34,763 nt of DNA from Oscillospiraceae bacterium (GCA_902794115.1 CADBGD010000006.1:1-34763), one strand, 5' to 3'. Numbered from the stretch's first letter, positions 15,954 to 24,196 are shown. Made by a program: numbers and translations. The notes: generated by a model from the letters alone, not told the origin.

Positions 15954-17204
15954 ATGCTGGACAGTACGAAGATCGGTCGTTTTATCGCAGAAAAGAGAAA
16001 GAGTTTGAATCTTACCCAACAGCAGCTTGCGGATAAATTGAAGGTGTCTTTTCAGGCAGTATCCAAGTGGGAAAACGGCACCGCCTATCCGAATATCGAG
16101 AGTCTGAAGGAACTGGCGACAGTGCTTCAGGTTTCAGTAGATGAGCTTCTGACAGGAAGTGAGAAGGAAGCAGACGGACTGTCCTATAGTAAGGCCGGTA
16201 TCGATATTACCTATACGGATACGATCAAAAAAGAAATGGCGAAGAGTCTGGAAACGAAAGACAACCGCGTCTTAAACGGCCTGGGTCCTTTCGCTTCACT
16301 ATACGATATCAAGTTTCCGGAGATCTCCGATCCGGTGCTGGTCTTAAAGTCTGAAGAACCCGGTTCGAAGCAGAAGCTGGCGATGGAATATGGCTATACG
16401 GAGTCCATCTGCCATGACATGATCAACCATCTGGTCAATGACATCGTGGTCATGGGCGCCAAACCCTTGGCGGTCCTGGATACCATCGTCTGCGGCAATG
16501 CGGAGAAGGACACCATCAAGACACTGGTTAAGGGCGTGTCGGATGCCTGCCGGGAAAATGAATGCTCTCTTGTGGGCGGGGAAACGTCCATTCAGCCGCT
16601 GGTGGTGGATGCGGGAGTCTATGTGCTGACATCCAGTATCGCCGGCATCGTGGAGAGATCGAAGGTCATCGATGGATCGAAGATCGAAGAGGGGGATGCG
16701 GTCCTGGCGGTGGCTTCCAATGGACTTCACACCAACGGTTATTCGCTGGTCCGTCTTCTCATGGATAAGATGCCGAAGATCAAGCTTGATAAGATCGACG
16801 GCATGACATTCATCGAGCAGATCATGAAACCGCATACGCCCTATTATAAAGCGATAAAAGCACTGTTTCCGAAGGAGGTCATCCACGGTATGGCCCACAT
16901 CACCGGAGGCGGCATCGAAGGAAATCTCTGCCGCGTCATTGCGGATGGCCTTTGTGCCGATATCGATCTTTCAAAGATCCGGATCCTGAATCTTTTTAAG
17001 TTTATCCGTGATAATGGAAATATCACGGACGAAGAAATGCTCCGGACATTTAACTGCGGCGTGGGCTTTATCGTGGTCACGTCCCAGAAAAAGAAAAAGC
17101 AGGTCATGGACCATATCGGGAAGACATACGACTGCTATGAGATCGGGGAAGTGAAGAAAGGCGGACAGAAGATCAGTTTCCATAACCGTCTGAACTGGCT
17201 GTAA
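15954..17204 (+). CDS. XRE helix-turn-helix fused to a PurM (AIR synthase)-like domain
   Basis: Residues 7-62 form a clear HTH_3 domain (LTQQQLADKLKVSFQAVSKWENG). From residue 77 to the end the protein follows phosphoribosylformylglycinamidine cyclo-ligase: YSKAGIDI, NGLGPFASLYDI, VND (161-163), CSLVGGETS (204-212), IDGSKIEEGD, NGLHTNGYSLVR, HITGGG (315-320) and TFNCGVGF (365-372). The ATP loop, DGVGTK in PurM, reads EEPGSK (134-139): Asp to Glu and Thr to Ser, with Gly and Lys kept. No pur genes are nearby. GGAGGTG precedes the ATG by 9 bases. It may be a regulator sensing a purine intermediate or a purine enzyme with a DNA-binding arm; I favour a sensor, without proof. It is 416 aa, about 70 longer than PurM because of the HTH. 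Confidence 0.88.
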   Translation: MLDSTKIGRFIAEKRKSLNLTQQQLADKLKVSFQAVSKWENGTAYPNIESLKELATVLQVSVDELLTGSEKEADGLSYSKAGIDITYTDTIKKEMAKSLETKDNRVLNGLGPFASLYDIKFPEISDPVLVLKSEEPGSKQKLAMEYGYTESICHDMINHLVNDIVVMGAKPLAVLDTIVCGNAEKDTIKTLVKGVSDACRENECSLVGGETSIQPLVVDAGVYVLTSSIAGIVERSKVIDGSKIEEGDAVLAVASNGLHTNGYSLVRLLMDKMPKIKLDKIDGMTFIEQIMKPHTPYYKAIKALFPKEVIHGMAHITGGGIEGNLCRVIADGLCADIDLSKIRILNLFKFIRDNGNITDEEMLRTFNCGVGFIVVTSQKKKKQVMDHIGKTYDCYEIGEVKKGGQKISFHNRLNWL

Positions 17205-17265
17205 AAGGAATAGTTTTCTGCTGATTTTTCATACTGCAAGTATGTGTCCATTTTTCTACTGGATA

Positions 17266-17274
17266 TGGTACTCT
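17266..17274 (+). promoter_or_regulatory. Candidate extended -10 promoter for the racemase
   Basis: TGG-TACTCT stands 52 bases before the GTG start. It has the TGn extension but a weak hexamer. A small hairpin CATACT-GCA-AGTATG (17230-17244) lies just upstream. Confidence 0.35.
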
Positions 17275-17326
17275 TTTTTTATCGGTGATGTGAAAGAATG
17301 CGTCGATAGAAAGAGGAGCCTGCAAA

Positions 17327-18022
17327 GTGAAGAAGATCGGATTAGTGGGTGGAACCGGACCGGAATCCACTCTCATGTATTACAAGACATTGAACACGCG
17401 GATCGATGCGCTTACGAACGGAACACATATGCCGGATCTGGCAATCGAGAGTGTGGATTTTCGACGGGCGTGGGAGTATGTTTCTACTGCGCAATATGAA
17501 AAACTCAGTGCGTATCTGGCGGAGAAGGTAAACGCTTTATACGGAAGCGGTGCCGAGGTGATCTCCCTGACGGCAGGAACGATGCATATTGTCTTTGATG
17601 AAGTGCAGGCGGCAACGAAAGCGAAACTGATCAGTATCCCTAAAGTCGTGTGTGAAGCGGTGGAAAAAGCAGGCTATAAAATGGTAGGTCTTCTGGGCAC
17701 GATTTTTACCATGGAACAGGACTATATGAAGAAAGATTTCAGAAATGCCGGAATCGAAGTCTTCGTTCCGGAGAAAGAAGACCGCGAATTGATTGCTAAG
17801 CGTATTCTGGAAGAGCTGGAGTTTGGTGTTGTTAAAGAAACTACTTTGAATGAATTCCAGGGAATTATTAGGAAGATGCAGAGAGAAAAGGGCATCGAAG
17901 CAGTCGTACTCGGATGCACGGAACTGCCGCTGCTTCTTAATGAGGAAAACTGCCCGGTACCCTGCCTCGACAGTGTGGAGATCCATATTTCGGAACTGAT
18001 CCGGTTGGCAATGGAAGGCTGA
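17327..18022 (+). CDS. Aspartate/glutamate racemase family protein
   Basis: Interconverts or acts on acidic amino acids; Asp/Glu racemase superfamily (231 aa). It has the N-terminal GLVGGTGPEST phosphate/substrate loop, the middle VISLTAGTMHIVFDEV block, GLLGTIFTM, and the C-terminal VVLGCTELPLLL block with the second catalytic Cys. In the first block the usual Cys (CTNTMH or CNTAH) is replaced by Thr/Ala, so only one of two acid-base cysteines remains. I recall that an E. coli YgeA-type racemase also has Thr at this position. The GTG start has GAGGAG 8 bases upstream; no ATG alternative lies nearby. It is followed by the ATPase gene after 6 bases. Confidence 0.87.
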   Translation: MKKIGLVGGTGPESTLMYYKTLNTRIDALTNGTHMPDLAIESVDFRRAWEYVSTAQYEKLSAYLAEKVNALYGSGAEVISLTAGTMHIVFDEVQAATKAKLISIPKVVCEAVEKAGYKMVGLLGTIFTMEQDYMKKDFRNAGIEVFVPEKEDRELIAKRILEELEFGVVKETTLNEFQGIIRKMQREKGIEAVVLGCTELPLLLNEENCPVPCLDSVEIHISELIRLAMEG

Positions 18023-18028
18023 AATCTC

Positions 18029-18844
18029 ATGATCTATCTTCAAAGTTTCAAGCTGAGCAGCAAATGCCTTAATTGCCCCAATATTTATCCGTACAATGTT
18101 TTTCGTGGAAGAGAAGGGATGCAGTTCCTCTTCGACAGGATCACGGTGCTGTATGGAAGTAATGGTTCGGGGAAATCGACACTTCTCAATATCATCGCAA
18201 ATAAGCTCCTGATCAAGGGAAAAGAATATGCAACACCGAATACTTTCGGATCAGAGGATTTCTGTGGAAACTTTGCGAAGGAGTGCACGGCCGGACTGGG
18301 GGAAGATGAATTCGGGAGGACACTTCGGGTCCTTCCTTCCGACAGTCGGTACATCAAGAGCGAAGATATCCTCTACGAAGTCAAAAAGATCCAGCAGATC
18401 CCGATCCTCGATGAAGGTCTTCTCGTTGATCAGGTAAAAGGCGGAAAGAGTAAAGAAGAGGCACAGGCTTTTCTCGGATCCGTGGCTGGATGGAAGATCA
18501 AGGAAGCGACAAAATTCTCGCAGGAAAAATACTCGAACGGAGAAACCTCTCTTCAGTTCTTCGATGACTTCATTCGCCCGGATGCACTGTATCTTCTCGA
18601 TGAACCGGAGGTGTCGCTGTCTCTGGATAATCAGGTGAAACTGGCGGAGAAACTCAATGACATGGCGAGACTTCTCGGGTGTCAGTTTATCATCGCGACG
18701 CATTCACCTTTCATGCTCGGCACACTTAGCGCGAAGATCTACGACCTGGATTCAGGTTCTTTTGCCGTGGCGGACTGGACCGAGCTTGAGAATGTGCGTT
18801 ACTTCTATGACTTCTTCAAAAAACACGATAAAGAATTCGAATGA
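18029..18844 (+). CDS. Stand-alone ABC/SMC-type AAA ATPase
   Basis: A soluble ATPase (271 aa) with every ABC-type motif: Walker A GSNGSGKST (43-51), a signature-like SNGETS (169-174), Walker B LYLLDEPE (187-194) and the switch histidine in ATHSPF (His225). There are no membrane segments and no partner permease. The fold is nearer to AAA_21/RecF-like ATPases than to transporters. A CLNCPNIYPYNVF segment before Walker A holds two Cys. Its neighbours are a racemase and an acetyltransferase, which do not explain it. Relatives occur alone in many Firmicutes; some AAA_21 proteins belong to defence systems, but no effector is beside this one. Confidence 0.85.
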   Translation: MIYLQSFKLSSKCLNCPNIYPYNVFRGREGMQFLFDRITVLYGSNGSGKSTLLNIIANKLLIKGKEYATPNTFGSEDFCGNFAKECTAGLGEDEFGRTLRVLPSDSRYIKSEDILYEVKKIQQIPILDEGLLVDQVKGGKSKEEAQAFLGSVAGWKIKEATKFSQEKYSNGETSLQFFDDFIRPDALYLLDEPEVSLSLDNQVKLAEKLNDMARLLGCQFIIATHSPFMLGTLSAKIYDLDSGSFAVADWTELENVRYFYDFFKKHDKEFE

Positions 18845-18948
18845 GTGGCATTTGCGAAACAAGAGTTTATACTGCCGGGAACTAGTATTCCCTATTTCGT
18901 TTCGATACAATGATTAGAAATATTTCATAAAAAGGCAGGTGTAGTAAT

Positions 18949-19416
18949 ATGGTCATCCGTTTCGCAAAAGAAGACGAACTGGAGAAGATCAATGTGCTTC
19001 GCAAGCAGGTCAATGATCTTCATGTTGAAGGAAAACCGGACGTGTTTAAACCGGGATTCAGTGAGGAACTTCAGAACTATGTCTACTACATCTTTAAGGA
19101 TCCCGAACAGAAAATCGTCGTCGCGGATAAGGACGGTGAGCTCTGCGGATTTGCGATCCTGCATCACATCTATAAACCGGAAAATCCTTTCATGAAGGTC
19201 CGTGATTTCCTCGATATCGACGAATTCTGTGTCGATGAGAAACACCGAAGAGAAGGGATCGCCACGGCATTGATCGAGTTCATCAAGAACTTCGCCATCG
19301 ATCAGGGTTACCATCGTCTGGAACTTAACATGTGGGAGTTTAATCAGGACGCGCTGGCCTTCTACGAGGCGGCCGGTTTTGAAACTTTCCGAAGATATAT
19401 GGAAATGTTCATCTGA
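18949..19416 (+). CDS. GNAT family N-acetyltransferase
   Basis: A GNAT enzyme (155 aa) whose start (IRFAKEDELEKINVLRKQVNDLHVEGKPDVFKPGF, in two helices) is typical of a subgroup with an aminoglycoside/ribosomal-protein acetyltransferase look. Motif A is EFCVDEKHRREGIATALIEF (about 94-113). The C-terminal motif B reads ELNMWEFNQDALAFYEAAGF. The ribosome site is modest (AGGTG). The P-loop fusion gene follows 29 bases later, probably in one operon. The acceptor is unknown. Confidence 0.88.
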   Translation: MVIRFAKEDELEKINVLRKQVNDLHVEGKPDVFKPGFSEELQNYVYYIFKDPEQKIVVADKDGELCGFAILHHIYKPENPFMKVRDFLDIDEFCVDEKHRREGIATALIEFIKNFAIDQGYHRLELNMWEFNQDALAFYEAAGFETFRRYMEMFI

Positions 19417-19445
19417 AAGAGTGAGAGGGAAAGCGAGGATCGAAC

Positions 19446-20411
19446 ATGAAACAGGTTATACACATTTTTGGCGCATCCGGTTCCGGAACTTCCGCATTGG
19501 GAAAGAAAATCTGCGATGAGCTCGGATATTTTTTCATGGATACCGACGACTATTTCTGGGAGCCGACGGATCCGAAATATACAGTGAAACGAAGTTTTGA
19601 AGAGCGTCTCCGTCTCATGAAAGAAGATATCGAAAAGCACGATCAGATCGTGATCTCCGGATCTCTCGTGGACTGGGGTGACGAACTGATCCCGCTCTTT
19701 ACACTGGCGATCCGCCTTGTAACGGACACGGAAGTCCGAATCGAGAGACTTCGTAAACGGGAGAGAGAAGAGTTCGGTGACCGGCTTCTTCCCGGCGGAG
19801 ACATGTATCAGAACCACCAGGAGTTTCTCGAATGGGCAAGAAGCTACGATACGGGCGATGTGAATATGCGGTCCAAAGCGAAACACGATGAGTGGCAGAA
19901 GCTTCTTTCATGCAAACGGATCGTGATGGATGGAGCCGGTGACCTCGATGCGAATTTCCAAAGCGTAAAGCGGGAACTGGACCGTAAAGAAAGCGGACCG
20001 GTGATGCCTTATTACCGGGTCCACACTTCAGATATCGCATATATGACGAAGCAGCCCCGGGGGATCTTCACCGCGGTGTGGAAACTCGTGGAAAATAAGA
20101 CGCTCACGGAAGAGGAAGAGAAGGAATACTGGAAGAACAGAGAATATTTCGAGGAAGTCCTTCCGGTCCCGCCGTTTTACGAGCAGGGCAATCCCGATAA
20201 CGCGACCACATGGTTCAAGAACGCAGAAGAAGGAAATGACATCTGGAAGCAGATGACTTTCTACCGCGATATGTGTAAGAAGTATGGTGTCCGGCTGTAT
20301 CTTACGGAGTGTGAGGAACTCCCCGGAGAACTCGTCTACGAAGATGCTTTTCAGATCGCCATCAAGAACACCCGGCCGGATCTTACGGTCGTGACACAGG
20401 TGATTCAGTAA
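19446..20411 (+). CDS. Fusion: P-loop kinase-like domain without Walker Lys + uncharacterised C-terminal domain
   Basis: Residues 1-180 resemble shikimate/adenylate kinases, but the P-loop reads GASGSGTS (9-16), with Thr in place of the phosphate-binding Lys. This belongs to a widespread GASGSGT subgroup of unknown substrate, not to a point mutation. It keeps MDTDDYFWEP (acidic catalytic region), ISGSLVDWG and a lid with ERLRKREREEF. Residues 189-321 form a second domain (VHTSDIAYMTKQPRGIF, VPPFYEQGNPDNATTWFK, TFYRDMCKKYGV, YLTECEELPGELVYEDAFQ). I recognise this only as a conserved hypothetical family that usually stands alone. The two halves are in one frame without a break. Confidence 0.75.
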   Translation: MKQVIHIFGASGSGTSALGKKICDELGYFFMDTDDYFWEPTDPKYTVKRSFEERLRLMKEDIEKHDQIVISGSLVDWGDELIPLFTLAIRLVTDTEVRIERLRKREREEFGDRLLPGGDMYQNHQEFLEWARSYDTGDVNMRSKAKHDEWQKLLSCKRIVMDGAGDLDANFQSVKRELDRKESGPVMPYYRVHTSDIAYMTKQPRGIFTAVWKLVENKTLTEEEEKEYWKNREYFEEVLPVPPFYEQGNPDNATTWFKNAEEGNDIWKQMTFYRDMCKKYGVRLYLTECEELPGELVYEDAFQIAIKNTRPDLTVVTQVIQ

Positions 20412-20431
20412 ACGGATCTCAATCAGATTAT

Positions 20432-20440
20432 TGATATAAT
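20432..20440 (+). promoter_or_regulatory. Extended -10 promoter of the Cof-type phosphatase
   Basis: TGA-TATAAT, a perfect -10 with TGn extension, is placed 35 bases before the ATG at 20476. No -35 is recognisable. Confidence 0.6.
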
Positions 20441-20475
20441 TTATCTAGAAAACACATATACAATTGGAGGCGTCA

Positions 20476-21291
20476 ATGGACAAGATACGCGCTGTTTTTA
20501 CTGACCTCGACGGAACGGTTCTTCGAAACGACAAGACGATTTCGGACCGCACGATGAATGCGATCCGTGCTTTCCGGGAGAAAGGCGGAATCTGGGCGGT
20601 CGCCTCTGCCCGGCCCGAGCGGGCGATTTCTGCGATGTATAAGGAGTTCACCGAGGCTGATGCCCTGATCACCTTGAACGGTGCCAGGATCAAGTTCGGA
20701 GATACCGTGATCAGTAATGGTTTTTCATCCGAATCTGCGGCAAATGCACTGTCCGCGGTTCTTTCTCATGACGACCTGATCGTGGTGCTGGAAACAAGCA
20801 GAGGCATCTTCGGAAATATCGGGATCCCTGAGTGGGATACACCGAAAGTCCCGGATCTTCTTTCTCTTCTGAAAGAGGTCGATCTCTATAAGATCCTGAT
20901 TGCGGGAAAAGAGCATAAACTCTCCTCGGTAACGATCCCGACGGAACCGCTTTGTCCATCAAGTGAGATACCGGACAGGATCCGGGGGATCCTGTCTGAA
21001 AACGGCCTTTCGGAAGACGCATATTTCACCGTTGCGGAAGGGTGGCTGTTCCAGATCATGAGCACCTCTGCGACGAAGTGGAATGGTGTAAAGAAGCTTC
21101 TGGAAAGAGAAGGCATCGCTATATCGGAAGCGGTCTATTTCGGAGACGATCACGATGATGTGGAGAGCATAAGAAATATAGGATATGGCGTGGCCATGGG
21201 CAATGCCATCGAGGAAGTAAAGAACGTGGCCGATACGGTCACCGGCACCAACGAAGAAGATGGTGTCGCGCAGATCCTGGAGCAGATCTGA
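20476..21291 (+). CDS. Cof-type HAD-IIB sugar-phosphate phosphatase
   Basis: A Mg-dependent phosphatase of the HAD superfamily, Cof subfamily (271 aa). Motif I TDLDGTVLRND contains the nucleophile Asp and the acid/base Asp. Motif II is AVASARPE, motif III is the Lys in TSATKWNGVKKLL, and motif IV is YFGDDHDDVES. A type IIB cap lies between. Members dephosphorylate sugar phosphates, FMN or similar; the substrate is not predictable. The frame could begin at a TTG at 20464, which belongs to the TTGGAGG ribosome site. The ATG at 20476, 5 bases beyond, is the start. Confidence 0.9.
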   Translation: MDKIRAVFTDLDGTVLRNDKTISDRTMNAIRAFREKGGIWAVASARPERAISAMYKEFTEADALITLNGARIKFGDTVISNGFSSESAANALSAVLSHDDLIVVLETSRGIFGNIGIPEWDTPKVPDLLSLLKEVDLYKILIAGKEHKLSSVTIPTEPLCPSSEIPDRIRGILSENGLSEDAYFTVAEGWLFQIMSTSATKWNGVKKLLEREGIAISEAVYFGDDHDDVESIRNIGYGVAMGNAIEEVKNVADTVTGTNEEDGVAQILEQI

Positions 21292-21332
21292 TTCTTCACG
21301 CAGCAGAGATACATAGTAAGAGGAAATAAAAA

Positions 21333-21842
21333 ATGGAAAAGGGAAAGATTATATTTTTAAACGGCGTAACCAGTTCAGGAAAGACATCTATCGTGGATGC
21401 ACTTCAGTCACGAAGAGATGTGTTCTTCTATGTGGTGGCCAATGATCTTTTCCAGGAAATGGTGGGCGAACAGTATCTGCAGGAAGATTACTGGAAGTAT
21501 TTATCCGAAGTGATCATCATGATGTATCACACCGCGAAGCTATATTCCGACATGGGAAAGAATGTCCTGATCGACGGGATCCTGGTGGAGCGCGACGAGA
21601 TCAAGCCTCATTATCAGCAGCTTATGGAGATCATGAAGGACAGCCCGCTATCCATCGTGGAAGTGTACTGTCCACTGGATATCTGTAAACAGAGAAATAT
21701 CGAGCGGGGAGACCGCTACGAGAGCCAGTCGGAAGAACAGGCTGAGCTGATGAGTCAGGATATTCAATACAGTCTCACTGTCGATACCAGTGTCCTTTCC
21801 CCGGAAGAATGCGCTGAAAAGATCGTACAAGAGCTTTTCTGA
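21333..21842 (+). CDS. Chloramphenicol phosphotransferase-like kinase
   Basis: A P-loop kinase (169 aa) similar to chloramphenicol 3-O-phosphotransferase of Streptomyces. It has Walker A NGVTSSGKTS (10-19), a DGILVERDEI segment in the position of the catalytic Asp loop, VEVYCPLDICKQRNIERGDR (lid arginines) and a short C-terminal helix. The family also includes kinases of unrelated function and most Firmicutes members are not shown to confer resistance, so I do not assign cat-type resistance. AGAGGA precedes the ATG. It is 41 bases after the phosphatase and 72 before the methyltransferase, all on one strand. Confidence 0.8.
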   Translation: MEKGKIIFLNGVTSSGKTSIVDALQSRRDVFFYVVANDLFQEMVGEQYLQEDYWKYLSEVIIMMYHTAKLYSDMGKNVLIDGILVERDEIKPHYQQLMEIMKDSPLSIVEVYCPLDICKQRNIERGDRYESQSEEQAELMSQDIQYSLTVDTSVLSPEECAEKIVQELF

Positions 21843-21914
21843 TACAGAAAAGAACAAGGAATCACAGAGACAGTTTTTACGAGAGAAAAAGCATATGCTT
21901 TTGGAGATATAGCT

Positions 21915-22733
21915 ATGAAAGAGCAGAAAGAAATCATTCAGGAATACTATGACAGCCACCCGAAGAAGGAATGGGACCGGCTGCAGAAGGATCATCCTTA
22001 TGAGAAATATATCACCGTCCACATGATGGATCAGCTGATCCCGGAAGGCGCCACGATCCTCGATATCGGAGGTGGCCCGGGGCAGTACTCGGTGTACTAT
22101 GCCAAGAAAGGGCATCAGGTTACCCTTCTGGATCTAAGTCCGGAGAACGTACGCTTTGCCAAGAAAAAAGCACGCCAGTATAAAGTGCATTTCAATGCGA
22201 TGCAGGGTGATGCCATGGACCTGGCGCGCTTTTCGGATAACACTTTCGACGTGGTATTTCTCATGGGTCCCATGTACCATATCATGAGCGAGAAGAACCG
22301 GATCCGTGCGCTGACGGAAGCAAAGAGGGTCCTCAAACCCGGCGGCCTTCTCTTTACCAGCTTCATCCTGCTTTTCGGGGGCGTAGTATATGGCCTTCGG
22401 GATCTGCAGGAGTCCATCTGCCGGGAGAATGAGAAACAGTACTATGAGGCCTGTGCAAGGGACGAAAGTCTGTCTTTTGAAGCCTTCACTTATTCGTATA
22501 TGGCCACCATTCCTGATGCAAAAAAACTCCTTTCGAAGATCCCCGGTCTTTCTACGGTGAAGATATTCGGGCAGGAGAGTATCCTCGCACCCTACCGCTG
22601 GATCCTGGCAAAAAGTCCGAGAAAGATCCGGATGGCGTGGTATGACTATGCGATCCGCTTCTGCGATAAAGAAGACTATCTGGCACATACGGAACATCTG
22701 ATGATCGTTTCGAGAAAAGAGGGAAAGAAATGA
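21915..22733 (+). CDS. Class I SAM-dependent methyltransferase
   Basis: A Rossmann-fold methyltransferase (272 aa). SAM motif I is ILDIGGGPGQYSVYYAKKG (about 50-68), the acidic motif II is VTLLDLSPENV, motif III is AMQGDAMDLARF, and motif IV is FDVVFLMGPMYHI. A VLKPGGLLFTSFI strand follows. The C-terminal part (about 150-272) is a substrate-specific cap. The substrate is unknown. The stop codon overlaps the start of the next gene as ATGA (22730-22733), so this enzyme and the S51/methyltransferase fusion are translated together, suggesting action on one molecule. Confidence 0.92.
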   Translation: MKEQKEIIQEYYDSHPKKEWDRLQKDHPYEKYITVHMMDQLIPEGATILDIGGGPGQYSVYYAKKGHQVTLLDLSPENVRFAKKKARQYKVHFNAMQGDAMDLARFSDNTFDVVFLMGPMYHIMSEKNRIRALTEAKRVLKPGGLLFTSFILLFGGVVYGLRDLQESICRENEKQYYEACARDESLSFEAFTYSYMATIPDAKKLLSKIPGLSTVKIFGQESILAPYRWILAKSPRKIRMAWYDYAIRFCDKEDYLAHTEHLMIVSRKEGKK

Positions 22734-24154
22734 GAAAGCAACTGATCGGTTTATTCAGCGGGTTTCCGGACCATCACTTTCCGGAAGAAATTGTGGCGCG
22801 ATTAAAGGCCGAGCTTCCGGTCCGGAAAAGCCTGGTATTCATCAGTGCCTGGCCGGAGGAATACGAAAGAAATGACGACGATTCGGACGGCATGCATGCT
22901 ATGTTCGAAGAAGTCGGTCTGCCGTTCGAAAAGCACTGTGTCATCGACGATCGGACATCTCCTTCCGAGGCGGCGAAGCTGGTCCAGGAGGCTTCCTGCA
23001 TCTTCCTCATGGGCGGAAATGCCACGGCACAGATGGCGCTCATAAAAGAAAAGGGCATTACGGATGCTATCAAAGACAGTGATGCGGTGCTTCTCGGTGT
23101 CAGTGCCGGCTCCATGAATCTTGGAAAGACCACCATCGATATCTGGGAAAAAATGGAACCTTACGAAGGGCTGAGCATGGCCAATATCACGATCCTCTCC
23201 CACTTCGATACGGCGGATCAGGAGCGTCATGAGAAAGTACTGGCGGCATCAAAGATCCATCCGGTCTGCGCCATGGATGATCTGAGCGCCATCTTCGTGA
23301 AAGAAGGCCGCGTCGATACCGTCGGTACGATCCACTATGTGGAGGACGGGAATATCCGTCCCGTTGATGAGGAACTTGTAAAAGAACTGGAACAGGAAGA
23401 ATACCGGAAAGTCTTCGATATCATCCCGGATCAGTTCGATAAGTACCGTCCGAAATATAGTGATGAACTCTTTTCTTCCCTGATCGATTATGCGAAAGTC
23501 GGACCGGGAGTCAAGGTCTTAGAGATCGGTCCGGGAACCGGACAAGCGACAGATCCGATCCTTCGCACCGGGTGCGAATATCACGCGATCGAACTGGGTG
23601 AACATCTCTACCGGAAAATGAAAGAAAAGTACGGAGACCTTCCGAATTTCCATATCGTGAACGATGACTTCATCACCCATGATTTCGGAGAAGAAAAGTA
23701 CGACCTGATCTACTCGGCGGCCACGATCCAGTGGATCCCCGAGGAGATCGCGTATCCGAAGATCCTGTCGCTTCTTAAGCCCGGCGGAGTTCTGGCCATG
23801 ATGCTTACTTCCTCCGAATATAGAAGTAACGACGAAGTGCTCTATGAGAAGATCCAGAAACTCTACGATGAATTCTTCAAACCGGACATTCCCTATACCC
23901 ATGGCGGCTTCCGCTATACGGCAGCGCCGGAGTACGGCTATACGGATGTGGAAAAGCGCGAGTTCTTCGGGAAAAGAACGATGAATGCAGAGGAATATGT
24001 AGCCTTTTCCGGGACGCACTGCACGCATATCGTGATCCCGGAACCGATTCGGGAGAAGTTCTTCCAGGGGCTTCACGATGCAGTGGAAGAAGCCGGCGGG
24101 AAAATCATTTTTAACGACACATATATACTGTATCTGACGAAGAAACCGGAGTGA
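22730..24154 (+). CDS. Fusion: peptidase S51-like domain + SAM methyltransferase
   Basis: Residues 1-220 are a peptidase E (S51)/class I amidotransferase-like domain: GLFSGFP start, FLMGGNATAQM (oxyanion loop), and GVSAGSMNLG with nucleophile Ser125 in the G-x-S-A-G elbow. ILSHFDTADQERHEK is where S51 has its catalytic His. From about 226 to 474 there is a type 11 methyltransferase: DQFDKYRPKYSDELF, VLEIGPGTGQATDPIL (262-277), IVNDDFITHDF, DLIYSAATIQWIPEE and LLKPGGVLAMML. There is no stop or frameshift at the joint. Both domains look intact. I do not know this fusion as a named enzyme. It is coupled to the preceding methyltransferase. Possible role: processing plus methylation of a small peptide or amide (inference). 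Confidence 0.88.
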   Translation: MRKQLIGLFSGFPDHHFPEEIVARLKAELPVRKSLVFISAWPEEYERNDDDSDGMHAMFEEVGLPFEKHCVIDDRTSPSEAAKLVQEASCIFLMGGNATAQMALIKEKGITDAIKDSDAVLLGVSAGSMNLGKTTIDIWEKMEPYEGLSMANITILSHFDTADQERHEKVLAASKIHPVCAMDDLSAIFVKEGRVDTVGTIHYVEDGNIRPVDEELVKELEQEEYRKVFDIIPDQFDKYRPKYSDELFSSLIDYAKVGPGVKVLEIGPGTGQATDPILRTGCEYHAIELGEHLYRKMKEKYGDLPNFHIVNDDFITHDFGEEKYDLIYSAATIQWIPEEIAYPKILSLLKPGGVLAMMLTSSEYRSNDEVLYEKIQKLYDEFFKPDIPYTHGGFRYTAAPEYGYTDVEKREFFGKRTMNAEEYVAFSGTHCTHIVIPEPIREKFFQGLHDAVEEAGGKIIFNDTYILYLTKKPE

Positions 24155-24196
24155 TTTTTTAGTAAAATTTGGCGTAGAAAAAGGAGAGAAAAACAC

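Noticed and set aside
17230-17244. Hairpin CATACT-GCA-AGTATG with TTTTT five bases later, as a terminator of the XRE-PurM gene
   Set aside because: The stem has only six A/T-rich pairs and the T-run is not adjacent, so it is too weak to call.
21333-21842. Calling this gene a chloramphenicol resistance determinant
   Set aside because: Only the kinase fold and general motifs are shared; substrate residues cannot be verified by eye.
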